DNA of 9,292 nucleotides from an uncultured Clostridia bacterium (GTDB lineage: Bacteria > Bacillota > Clostridia > Oscillospirales > CAG-272): the NCBI GenBank assembly GCA_946404295.1, contig CAMJDE010000054.1, forward strand, positions 1 through 9,292. Reading direction: 5' to 3'. The notes under the pieces are model-generated. The model searched no databases. It saw only the letters and a program-made list of their open reading frames with translations, and was not told the origin of the DNA. Below, one piece after another: positions 1-5,654 of this stretch. The translations under genes were made by a program, and so were the position numbers. Position 1 is the first letter of the stretch. Every line of letters starts with the position of its first letter.

Positions 1-1
1 C

Positions 2-697
2 GCAAGTATCGGAACCAACGCTTTTTCCGGCTGTTCCGGGCTGACCGACGTTTCAATTCCGACCACCGCGATTCCCTTGATTCCGAAATCCAACCTGCGA
101 ACCGTTGTAATCACGGGCGGAACGTCTATTGCCGAAAGTGCGTTCAGCGGTTGCACCTCTCTTACTTCGGTGGAGATTTGCGACAGCGTCAGAAGCATCG
201 GAAAAGGCGCGTTCGGCGGTTGCTCTTCGCTTCAAAGCATCACGATCCCGTTCCTCGGCGGAAGCAGAAAGACCGCGAGCGACACCTACAAGTATCCGTT
301 CGGCTACATCTTCGGAACAAGCAGTTATTCCGGCGGTGTGGCGACCACGCAGTACTATCACGGCAGCAGCACGACTTTCTCGACCAGTACCACCTACTAT
401 ATCCCGTCCTCCCTCAAATCGGTCACGGTCACGGGCGGATATATCCCGTTCGGTGCATTCTACAACTGTTCCGGGCTGACCTCTGTCGTCCTTGGATACG
501 GCGTCACCGGCATCGGGACTTCTGCGTTCTACAACTCCTCCGGGCTGACCTCAGTCACTTTTCGAAACACGTCCGGTTGGTACGTAACGACAACGAAAGG
601 CGCAAGCAGCGGAACGAACGTGACGGTTACCAACGCTTCGACCAACGCGACGTATCTGAAATCGATCTATTATAATTACTACTGGTACCTGAAATAA
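2..697 (+). CDS. BspA-like leucine-rich-repeat (LRR_5) surface protein, C-terminal part
   Basis: The frame is open from base 2 to the TAA at 695-697, giving 231 visible residues; the true start lies upstream, and the internal TTG at 77 is not a credible start. The sequence shows LRR_5 units of the form AFxxCxxLTSVxIxxxVxxIG. AF pairs sit at 140 and 209, and again at about 455 and 524, in each case exactly 69 bases (23 codons) apart. A Tyr/Ser/Thr-rich insert without LRR character (about 255-415) separates the two repeat blocks. The tail, with NTSGWYVTT, then VTNAST and a final NYYWYLK, resembles the end module of large extracellular LRR proteins of gut Clostridia. BspA-type proteins are secreted or surface-attached and thought to bind host or microbial partners. 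No LPXTG or membrane anchor is seen at this C terminus, so anchoring, if any, is N-terminal. The MBL gene follows after 22 bases, suggesting cotranscription. Family assignment is firm; ligand unknown. Confidence 0.88.
   Translation, partial: ASIGTNAFSGCSGLTDVSIPTTAIPLIPKSNLRTVVITGGTSIAESAFSGCTSLTSVEICDSVRSIGKGAFGGCSSLQSITIPFLGGSRKTASDTYKYPFGYIFGTSSYSGGVATTQYYHGSSTTFSTSTTYYIPSSLKSVTVTGGYIPFGAFYNCSGLTSVVLGYGVTGIGTSAFYNSSGLTSVTFRNTSGWYVTTTKGASSGTNVTVTNASTNATYLKSIYYNYYWYLK
140..595 (+). repeat. 69-bp tandem LRR_5 coding repeats
   Basis: LRR-coding units recur with a 69-base period (140 to 209, and 458 to 527). The second pair stays close at DNA level: TTCTACAACT begins both units and CCGGGCTGACCTC follows in both, with the same CCGGGCTGACC also near 36. 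This near-identity suggests recent duplication or gene conversion between repeats. Confidence 0.65.
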
Positions 698-719
698 CTA
701 AAACAAAGGAGATAAAGCA

Positions 720-2015
720 ATGGCGCAAAACAATCACGCGTTTTCTTTTCTCAAAGGAAAAGAATTCTCGAGGATGGGAGCGTCCTGGTTTGCATCCTAC
801 TGGCACTACAACCACTGCAACAAAAATGAACTCTCGTGGCAAAAATGCGAATCGGTTGCAAGAAGAATCTCGTACTACAATAATACGGAGCAATACCACG
901 ACGATTGGAGGCGAGAGATAATGAAAATGGACGATTCAAACCTGAACACAAACGAAATCGGGCTGACGGGCGCACAAGTCAAGGCGTTGGTGAGCGGGAT
1001 CAGCATTACAGCAGCACCTTCGTCGGTCACCTTTTCTCATGTGCCTCCATTGAACATCAATTTCGCGCAAAACACGTTCACTTTTCACGGAATCGGACAA
1101 GGGCTGTTCTATTCGGGCAGTATCGCAAACGGAGGATTCAACTTCGTTTACGATTGCGGCAGCGAAAGTCCCGCGATGCTGAGAACGATTACGCTCCCTT
1201 GCGCAGATCTTGATTTCGTCGCTATATCGCACTTTCACGATGATCACGTCAACGGGCTGCCGGCTCTGTTTCGGAATCATCGCGTTGAAAAAGTCTTTCT
1301 CCCGTATTTCGACGCGCACACGTACAGAGACGTTTTCATCGCCAATCTGGTCGTGAACGGTATTGATTTGTCAAGCGCAGCGTTTGCTTTGCTGACAAGA
1401 TTATATCATTGTCCGGTTGACGCGGATATTCCGCGGTTGGATTTTGATTTGCCCGAAGCGGTTTTCGTTGATAAACCGGGGTATCCGTATAGCAACAATT
1501 TGTGGGAGTTTCGGTTTTACAACAGACGGATATCCGATTGTGATTTTCAGTTTATTCAACATGCATTAAATAATTTGCTCAACGGACAAAGCATTGAATC
1601 ATACATAAGAAATCGAAACAATTACGATGATCTTAAAAAAATCTTCAAGCGGGTATTCTCCAATGAGAATCTGACCTCCCTCGTTTTGCTGCATTGGAAT
1701 AAGGCGAATGCTTCCGTCAAGTCGCTTTTGACCGGTGACGTTCGTTTTGATCAGAACTTGAGCAACAGAGTGGTAGGAGATTTGGGAGCGTATGATGAGG
1801 TCATTCTTCAGATCCCTCACCACGGCGCGAAAAACGAATGGGATTCGGTCGATCAAAGAATACTGTCACGTACAACCGCAGAGGTGATTTCCGTCGGTTG
1901 TTCTAACCCATATCACCACCCGAATTTTAACAAACTAACGGAATATATTCAAAAAGGTTTGTTCGGGAAAATACAGTTCGTTTTCGAGAACTACGATTAT
2001 TCGTACCATTGCTGA
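720..2015 (+). CDS. ComEC-like metallo-beta-lactamase-fold hydrolase
   Basis: This 431-residue protein has the metal-site motifs of the ComEC/Rec2-type MBL family. FHGIGQGLFY (about 122-131) corresponds to the HVGQGDA-type opening. VYDCGS (143-148) is the second strand. HFHDDH (171-176) is the HxHxDH metal motif. TGD (338-340) carries the bridging Asp, PHHGAKNEW (366-374) is the PHHGS-like motif, and NPYHHP (396-401) is the last His position. All expected ligands are present, so it is probably an active metallohydrolase, perhaps a phosphodiesterase or nuclease; the substrate is unknown. No signal peptide or membrane segment is seen, unlike full ComEC, so it is likely a cytosolic stand-alone domain. 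The first 110 residues are not MBL and I do not recognise them. The start at 720 has AAGGAG 8 bases upstream, but ATG 921 in the same frame also has a strong site. It is probably cotranscribed with the LRR gene. Bases 1300-2015 are more AT-rich than the neighbours, a possible sign of acquisition. Confidence 0.85.
   Translation: MAQNNHAFSFLKGKEFSRMGASWFASYWHYNHCNKNELSWQKCESVARRISYYNNTEQYHDDWRREIMKMDDSNLNTNEIGLTGAQVKALVSGISITAAPSSVTFSHVPPLNINFAQNTFTFHGIGQGLFYSGSIANGGFNFVYDCGSESPAMLRTITLPCADLDFVAISHFHDDHVNGLPALFRNHRVEKVFLPYFDAHTYRDVFIANLVVNGIDLSSAAFALLTRLYHCPVDADIPRLDFDLPEAVFVDKPGYPYSNNLWEFRFYNRRISDCDFQFIQHALNNLLNGQSIESYIRNRNNYDDLKKIFKRVFSNENLTSLVLLHWNKANASVKSLLTGDVRFDQNLSNRVVGDLGAYDEVILQIPHHGAKNEWDSVDQRILSRTTAEVISVGCSNPYHHPNFNKLTEYIQKGLFGKIQFVFENYDYSYHC
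907..923 (+). promoter_or_regulatory. internal ribosome binding site and alternative start of the MBL gene
   Basis: GGAGG at 907-911 lies 9 bases before ATG 921-923, which is in frame with the 720 start (codon 68). It is as good a Shine-Dalgarno site as the one at 706-711. Starting here would remove 67 unrecognised residues and keep the whole MBL domain. Either two isoforms are made or this is the real start. Confidence 0.5.
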
Positions 2016-2106
2016 CTGATCTTTTCGCCTTTCGCCTGTTGGTTGTAGCACGGCGGAAAGCGGAAGTCAACGCGAAAAACTGTCGCTGAAAACTGAAAAG
2101 ATACCG

Positions 2107-2143
2107 AAAGAGTCGGGCTTGACAAAAGCTCGGCTCTTTTTTT
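2107..2143 (+). terminator. intrinsic terminator after the LRR-MBL unit
   Basis: AAAGAGTCGGGCTT (2107-2120) pairs with AAGCTCGGCTCTTT (2126-2139) over 14 bp, including two G-U pairs, around a 5-base loop. A run of T follows to 2143. The wobbles pair in + strand RNA only, matching the direction of the MBL gene 92 bases upstream. Confidence 0.85.
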
Positions 2144-2273
2144 ATTTACGCAACACTTTTTCGTCACCGTGGACTTCCGGTAGGGCGAAAAGAAACAGAC
2201 TGCATTCGGCTTTCCCCCGTGCTACGCCCGGTTTTGCCGAAAGGCGAAAAAAACGAATACGGAGGAAAAGAAA

Positions 2274-2438
2274 ATGGAAAACAAAAAACAGGATCTCTTG
2301 GATTTAAGCACGGAAATCACAAGAGAAAACGTCCAGAGGATCGGGGAAATACTTGCCCTGGTCGTGATCCGATACGCAACGTCCCACGGCATTTTCGATA
2401 TATTTGCCGCGCTGCGCGCGGGGCGATCGGTCACATAA
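2274..2438 (+). CDS. 54-residue protein of unknown function
   Basis: This short ORF has an ATG at 2274 preceded by a near-perfect Shine-Dalgarno (GGAGG at 2261-2265, 8 bases away) and ends at TAA 2436-2438. The predicted protein begins MENKKQDLLDL, continues through a mixed charged/hydrophobic stretch (IGEILALVVIRYAT, about 23-36) that could be one amphipathic or membrane-leaning helix, and ends ALRAGRSVT. I recognise no family. The last 10 codons are written by the first hairpin of the array (2407-2421), and the stop TAA lies inside a variant of the array's linker. So the C terminus may be truncated or replaced by the array. No convincing promoter is seen between the terminator at 2143 and the ATG. 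It faces the HMGL-like gene convergently. The start is believable because of the ribosome binding site; the function is unknown. Confidence 0.55.
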   Translation: MENKKQDLLDLSTEITRENVQRIGEILALVVIRYATSHGIFDIFAALRAGRSVT

Positions 2439-2580
2439 CACGTTGCCCGTGCCGAAGTTCGGCACGGGCAACACATCACTTTTGCCGTCCGCAGACGGCA
2501 AAAACATCACGGTTCCGAAGGAACTGCATCACGTTGCGCACAGCGCAACACATCACTGCGTTCGCGCGGAGTGCGGACGC
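2407..2580. repeat. array of unlike hairpins joined by a conserved ACATCAC linker
   Basis: Successive perfect or near-perfect palindromes are separated by a 7-base linker. H0: CCGCGC-TGC-GCGCGG (2407-2421). H1: 15-bp stem with a one-base centre (2442-2472). H2: TTTTGCCGTC-CGCA-GACGGCAAAA (2480-2503). H3: GGTTCC-GAA-GGAACT (2511-2525). H4: GTTGCGC-ACA-GCGCAAC (2533-2549). H5: GCGTTCGC / GCGGACGC, 7-base loop (2558-2580). Linkers are ACATAAC (2433-2439), ACATCAC (2473-2479), ACATCAC (2504-2510), GCATCAC (2526-2532) and ACATCAC (2550-2556). Stem sequences are unrelated to each other while the linkers are conserved. The two wobble pairs (H3, H5) fold in + strand RNA. The array fills the gap between two convergent genes and ends at the base before the HMGL-like stop codon. 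It could be a mobile palindromic repeat cluster, a bidirectional terminator or a structured RNA. Confidence 0.8.
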
Positions 2581-3417
2581 TCAATCAATTTGCCGGCTGA
2601 CGGCATAGATCGCCTGCTCGTCAAGGTAGGGCGAGGGGGTTTTATGCCCCGCGCGGATCCTGGACGAGAGCGATTTCAGTTTGGCGGGAGAGCCGCCGAA
2701 ACCGAGTTGTTCAAGCCGGAATTTCAGAATGTGGATGCTGCTGGACGGGCTGACCTTCATCTCGCTTGCGGGGATGGGCTCGTCCGGGAACGCCTCCGAA
2801 AGGCGGGCAAGCAGTTCTTCTGCGGGAAACGGCGTCTCGGCGGGACGGCGACGGCGGATCGAGCGCAGAAAGACGGTCAGGTCGGAAAGCGAGGCGTAGC
2901 CGCCGATGCCCGAAACGGTCGTCACGGGCAGGTTGCCGTCCGAGAGCGCCCATTCGGCACAGAGCGAGGTCGCGATCCCGGAGTCCCCGTGCGGCGCGAA
3001 CTCGACGTGACCGAGAAAGGTATTCCGGATCGCGGAAAAGAGCGTGCCGGGGTGGCAGTCGAGGGTGGGAGTCGAGAGCGAAAGACGCACCGGGCGAAGC
3101 ACCGGGGGAACGGCGCCCGAAAGGATCAGAGATGCGTCCTTGACGATGTACTCCTCGCTCAGAACGACGTTGCCCGCCGCCGATCCCGTCGAAACGAAGC
3201 GTTTGACCCCGGGGAAAGAGGCGGGAGAAGAACCGCGTTCAAGCCGGAGCAGGAAACGCCCGTCGGGTTTTTCGGTCGAGAGGATCCGATAGTTGTCCTC
3301 GGACAGTTCGAGCACGTCTGCGCCCGACTGAAAGATCGCGTCGGCAAGGCGGCGGAGCGCCTCGGGCGAGGACGGCGCTTTCAGGATCGAAAGCGTGCGG
3401 TCGATTACGGTGATCAT
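2581..3417 (-). CDS. small HMGL-like (homocitrate/isopropylmalate synthase-related) protein with degenerate active site
   Basis: The 278-residue protein starts at ATG 3415-3417. Longer in-frame starts up to 3561 are rejected because they lie upstream of the promoter at 3508-3536; a weak AAGGA precedes the chosen start. MITVIDRTLS at the N terminus matches the first strand of the HMGL/DRE-TIM barrel (family: DTTLRDG). FAPHGDSGIAT (140-150) matches HPHNDLGLAT, and VSGIGGYASL (168-177) matches NGLGERAGN. A C-terminal tail with LKFRLEQLGF (231-240) and YLDEQAI (264-270) resembles the helical linker subdomain of homocitrate and isopropylmalate synthases. In the family these enzymes condense acetyl-CoA with 2-oxoacids. 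Here the catalytic Arg-Asp after DTTL, the first metal His (Ala141) and the Asn of the GERAGN motif appear lost. The protein is therefore probably a divergent relative or pseudoenzyme; substrate unknown. It is monocistronic and convergent with the small ORF and hairpin array. Confidence 0.7.
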   Translation of the reverse strand: MITVIDRTLSILKAPSSPEALRRLADAIFQSGADVLELSEDNYRILSTEKPDGRFLLRLERGSSPASFPGVKRFVSTGSAAGNVVLSEEYIVKDASLILSGAVPPVLRPVRLSLSTPTLDCHPGTLFSAIRNTFLGHVEFAPHGDSGIATSLCAEWALSDGNLPVTTVSGIGGYASLSDLTVFLRSIRRRRPAETPFPAEELLARLSEAFPDEPIPASEMKVSPSSSIHILKFRLEQLGFGGSPAKLKSLSSRIRAGHKTPSPYLDEQAIYAVSRQID

Positions 3418-3472
3418 CGGCAAAACGTTCCTTATCAGTATTCTTTTCCGAACCGGAAAAGGGCGCCCGTCG

Positions 3473-3507
3473 AAAAAAGAAAACTCGTCGGGCGTGGCTC
3501 GACGAGT
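3473..3507 (-). terminator. intrinsic terminator of thiI, overlapping the next gene's start site
   Basis: Read on the - strand, ACTCGTCG (3507-3500) pairs with CGACGAGT (3490-3483). A partly paired apex (AGCCACGCC) lies between the arms, and TTTCTTTTTT follows (to 3473). It lies about 115 bases past the thiI stop. Its 5' arm spans the expected +1 (about 3501) of the promoter at 3508-3536, so only transcripts coming from upstream contain the complete hairpin. Confidence 0.6.
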
Positions 3508-3536
3508 ATTATACCATAATTCGGGCGGGTTTGCAA
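3508..3536 (-). promoter_or_regulatory. sigma-A promoter of the HMGL-like gene
   Basis: On the - strand, TTGCAA (3536-3531) is followed after 17 bases by TATAAT (3513-3508), a perfect -10. The predicted start is near 3501, leaving a leader of about 85 bases to ATG 3417. That leader has a 7-bp hairpin, CTTTTCC/GGAAAAG (3443-3461). Confidence 0.8.
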
Positions 3537-3614
3537 GATTGATTTTTTGACGATATTTCACAGATATTCGGGTTCTTCGGTATGCAAAACGCCGAAATTT
3601 CGTCTAAATCAATC
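3537..3614. repeat. imperfect inverted repeat between thiI and the HMGL-like promoter
   Basis: The arms at 3537-3559 (GATTGATTT, GACGA and ATTTC blocks) and 3594-3614 are inverted copies with one substitution and a two-base length difference, around a 34-base centre. No T run follows on the - strand, so it is not a standard terminator. It would fold in the 3' untranslated part of the thiI mRNA. Confidence 0.6.
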
Positions 3615-3619
3615 AAAAA

Positions 3620-4807
3620 TCAAGAATCGTAACCCTCGACGCGGCGCGTTTCGGTGTAAAGGGTCGCGTACGCCTCGTCCAGCAGGGCGTCGAAGTCGAT
3701 CTTGGACGCCTGCGCCGCGATCTCGTTCTCGGTCGGTTTGGTCTTGGGGTGGCGGGGCGTGAAGACGGTGCAGCAGTCCTCGTAGGGCAAAATCGAGGTG
3801 TCGAAGGTGCCGATCCTGCGCGAGATCTCGACGATCTCTTCCTTATCCATCCCGATCAGAGGGCGCAGGACGGGGAGCGACGTCGCGGCGTTCGTCACGG
3901 CGAGGGCGTCCATCGTCTGGCTCGCGACCTGACCGAGAGATTCCCCCGTGATCAGCGCCCGGCAGCCGTATTCCGCGGCGCAGCGTTCGGCGAGTTTCAT
4001 CATAAAGCGGCGAAGCATCAAGGTGAAAAACTCCTCGTCGCAGGCGCGGCGCAACTCTTCCTGGATCTTGGTCAGGGAGATCACGTGGATATGGATCCGC
4101 GAGCAGTAGCGGCAGAGTTCGTCGGCGAGGGTGAACACCTTTTCGCGGGCGCGTTCGGAGGTGTAGGGGAAGGACTCGAAGTGAAGCGCCTCGATCTCGA
4201 CCCCGCGCTTCGCCATCATGTAACCCGCGACGGGCGAATCGATCCCGCCCGAAAGAAGCAGAAGCCCTCTCCCGCTCGTCCCGCGCGGAAGTCCCCCGGC
4301 GCCCTTCTCCTGCCCGGCGTGGACGTAGGCGGCTCTGTCGCGGATCTCGACCCGGATCATGGCGTCCGGGTGATGCAGGTCGACCCGCAGGCGGGGAGCG
4401 GCGGAGAGGATCGCACCCCCGACCTCTGCCGCGATCTCGGGGGAGGTTTTCGGAAAAAGTTTGTCGGAACGCTTGGCGTCGACCCGAAAAGTCTTCGCCG
4501 ACGCCATCAGGGGCGGCAAGTACGCCCGTGCCGTTTCAAGGATGCTTTCCATACTCTTTTCGCACTCGGCGGCGCGCGTCACGCCGACGAAACCGAAGAC
4601 CAGCCGGGCGGTCTCGTAGGCGCCGTCGAGGTCGCAGGCGTCCTCCTCCGGGGTGATATAGACGGTGCTCTCGGCGCGCCGGATCTTAAAACGCCCGAAG
4701 GGGGCGAGCCGACGCTTCAGTTCGCGCGTCAGCGCCCCCTCGAACTCGGGGCGGTTCGCCCCCTTCAGAATGATCTCGCCGTATTTGCAAAGGATGATTT
4801 CGTTCAT
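3620..4807 (-). CDS. thiI: tRNA uridine 4-sulfurtransferase ThiI
   Basis: ThiI adenylates and then thiolates uridine 8 of tRNA to 4-thiouridine, with sulfur from a cysteine desulfurase, and in many bacteria also serves thiamine thiazole synthesis. The 395-residue product has an N-terminal ferredoxin-like part (MNEIILCKYGEIILKGANR, 1-19), a THUMP domain (about 60-165), and an adenylating PP-loop domain opening with LLLLSGGIDSPVAGYM (182-197; P-loop SGGIDS 186-191). The family block ITGESLGQVASQT (286-298) and LPYEDCCTVFTPRHPKTKP (340-358) are intact, including the Cys pair at 345-346. There is no C-terminal rhodanese domain, as is normal for Bacillota ThiI; the length fits that class. ATG 4805-4807 starts at the family's usual N terminus, although its Shine-Dalgarno is weak. 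It has its own promoter and a 137-base leader. No cysteine desulfurase gene is adjacent in this window. Confidence 0.96.
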   Translation of the reverse strand: MNEIILCKYGEIILKGANRPEFEGALTRELKRRLAPFGRFKIRRAESTVYITPEEDACDLDGAYETARLVFGFVGVTRAAECEKSMESILETARAYLPPLMASAKTFRVDAKRSDKLFPKTSPEIAAEVGGAILSAAPRLRVDLHHPDAMIRVEIRDRAAYVHAGQEKGAGGLPRGTSGRGLLLLSGGIDSPVAGYMMAKRGVEIEALHFESFPYTSERAREKVFTLADELCRYCSRIHIHVISLTKIQEELRRACDEEFFTLMLRRFMMKLAERCAAEYGCRALITGESLGQVASQTMDALAVTNAATSLPVLRPLIGMDKEEIVEISRRIGTFDTSILPYEDCCTVFTPRHPKTKPTENEIAAQASKIDFDALLDEAYATLYTETRRVEGYDS

Positions 4808-4823
4808 GGTTCCGTCGCTTCCC

Positions 4824-4874
4824 GTCCGGAGATCCGGACCGTTTTTTCGTTTGTTCCGGGGTGGGGTTCCCCAC
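4824..4874 (-). promoter_or_regulatory. two perfect hairpins in the thiI leader
   Basis: The predicted 137-base thiI leader contains GTGGGG-AA-CCCCAC (4874-4861) and GTCCGGA-TC-TCCGGAC (4839-4824). The second ends 16 bases before the ATG and could cover the weak ribosome binding region. On the + strand a T run follows the second hairpin, but no + strand gene lies upstream. I match no known riboswitch. Confidence 0.4.
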
Positions 4875-4950
4875 TCTGACCCGTTCCGCTCCGCCGCCCC
4901 ATCTGTTTCGTCCCGGCTTTCAAGATCGGATCGGTCGTGTTTCTCTATCC

Positions 4951-4979
4951 ATTATATCCGATGAAGCGTCAAAAATCAA
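4951..4979 (-). promoter_or_regulatory. sigma-A promoter of thiI
   Basis: On the - strand TTGATT (4979-4974), a 17-base spacer and TATAAT (4956-4951) form a good promoter. The predicted start is near 4944, giving a leader of about 137 bases to ATG 4807. Confidence 0.7.
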
Positions 4980-5002
4980 GCGTCGGAACTCCTCTGTCTC
5001 CG

Positions 5003-5072
5003 AAAAAAAGAGAATCCGCCGGTAAGATCGGGAAAACTGCAGCGCTCAGCCACCCAACCCCGCGGCGGATCC
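5003..5072 (-). terminator. probable terminator of the lipoprotein gene, with an unusually large apex
   Basis: On the - strand GGATCCGCCG (5072-5063) pairs with CGGCGGATTC (5021-5012) over 10 bp with one G-U, and TCTTTTTTT follows (ending 5003). The 41-base apex is long for an intrinsic terminator and must fold further; it includes a GGGG...CCC possibility and an AGCGCT palindrome. It begins about 45 bases after the lipoprotein stop. Confidence 0.5.
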
Positions 5073-5116
5073 CTTTGTGTGTCAGCCGGTGATTCTTTCG
5101 TTCGGACAGGATCGTT

Positions 5117-5599
5117 TCATTCTTTTGAGAGATATATGATTTTTTTGATTGCAAAGAGACCGGGACCATCTACCTGCAGATAATCATCTTCGGTATAGTT
5201 TTCCGGCAACTCATATAACAATTTGTAGGTTTTGGTCATTTTTGCTCCAATGTTATCCGAAATGAGGAAGTATCCGCTGTATCTCCAGCTTTCGCCAGAT
5301 ATACTGTATTCACTCCCTTTATGGAACAGCTTCATATCGCTTGCTCTCAGAGTTTTTTCAGAGGTGCCAATGTTCCTGACCTGAATATTGATCGACACGC
5401 CGTAACCGATATTGTTGGTCCCTACAATCTTGGGAAAGACGGACAGAACCGTGAACTCAAAATCACCGCTTGTTACCGAGTCTCCGATTTTCATTTTCGG
5501 TGCTTCCGTGTGAGAACTGTAACCCGATTCCTCGAACTCGCAACTCACAAAACCGACGCAGAGAATAACCATGAGAATCGCACACAGAACTTTTTTCAT
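5117..5599 (-). CDS. small lipoprotein with a DUF4352-like domain
   Basis: The 160-residue protein starts at ATG 5597-5599, 5-6 bases after GGAGGA; upstream in-frame starts would run through the terminator hairpin of the leader. Residues 1-20 (MKKVLCAILMVILCVGFVSC) are a lipoprotein signal peptide with lipobox FVSC and acylated Cys20. After a polar linker, KMKIGDSVTSGDFEFTVLSV (35-54) and YGVSINIQVRN (66-76) with following TLRASDMKLFHKGSEY (83-98) match the two-sheet, telokin-like pattern of DUF4352. These extracytoplasmic domains are common in Bacillota lipoproteins and have no defined enzymatic role. It should sit on the outer face of the membrane. Expression appears to depend on reading through the structured leader at 5621-5841, since no promoter is seen between that terminator and the ATG. 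The domain call is by pattern and fairly sure; the function is unknown. Confidence 0.8.
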   Translation of the reverse strand: MKKVLCAILMVILCVGFVSCEFEESGYSSHTEAPKMKIGDSVTSGDFEFTVLSVFPKIVGTNNIGYGVSINIQVRNIGTSEKTLRASDMKLFHKGSEYSISGESWRYSGYFLISDNIGAKMTKTYKLLYELPENYTEDDYLQVDGPGLFAIKKIIYLSKE

Positions 5600-5620
5600 T
5601 TTGTCCTCCAAAAATATAAT

Positions 5621-5654
5621 AAATAAAAAAGTGCGCCGACCGAAGCCGACGCAC
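5621..5654 (-). terminator. UUCG-loop terminator immediately upstream of the lipoprotein ribosome binding site
   Basis: On the - strand GTGCGTCGGC-TTCG-GTCGGCGCAC (5654-5631) forms a 10-bp stem, with two G-U pairs and a stable UUCG tetraloop, followed by TTTTTTATTT. It ends about 12 bases before the GGAGGA of the lipoprotein gene. In the + direction the wobbles become C-A mismatches, so it acts on - strand RNA. Confidence 0.85.

Noticed and set aside
2119..2146. Promoter TTGACA (2119-2124) for the small ORF
   Set aside because: The hexamer is made of the terminator's stem and loop bases, and no good -10 follows at 16-18 bases (only TTTATT).
2407..2580. CRISPR array
   Set aside because: The repeated part is only 7 bases and the intervening segments are palindromes of 15-31 bases, not unique spacers. 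No cas gene is present.
2404..3519. 371-codon open frame on the + strand over the HMGL-like gene
   Set aside because: It reads through the hairpin array and is antisense to a gene with a consensus promoter. The product is Arg/Gly-rich without recognisable domains.
3749..4879. 376-codon open frame on the + strand over thiI
   Set aside because: It lies antisense to an unmistakable thiI. Its Gly/Asp/Arg-rich composition is that of a GC-rich shadow frame and it has no ribosome binding site or family motif.
3613..4980. 12-base direct repeat TCAAAAATCAAG flanking thiI (3613-3624 and 4969-4980)
   Set aside because: It is short and AT-rich, one copy is part of the thiI -35 region and the other overlaps the stop codon. 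No transposase or inverted ends support a mobile element.
5003..5072. tRNA or SRP RNA in the intergenic region
   Set aside because: No cloverleaf, no T-arm GTTCRA motif and no SRP GGAAG/AGCA loop are visible. A long-apex terminator explains the stem and T run.
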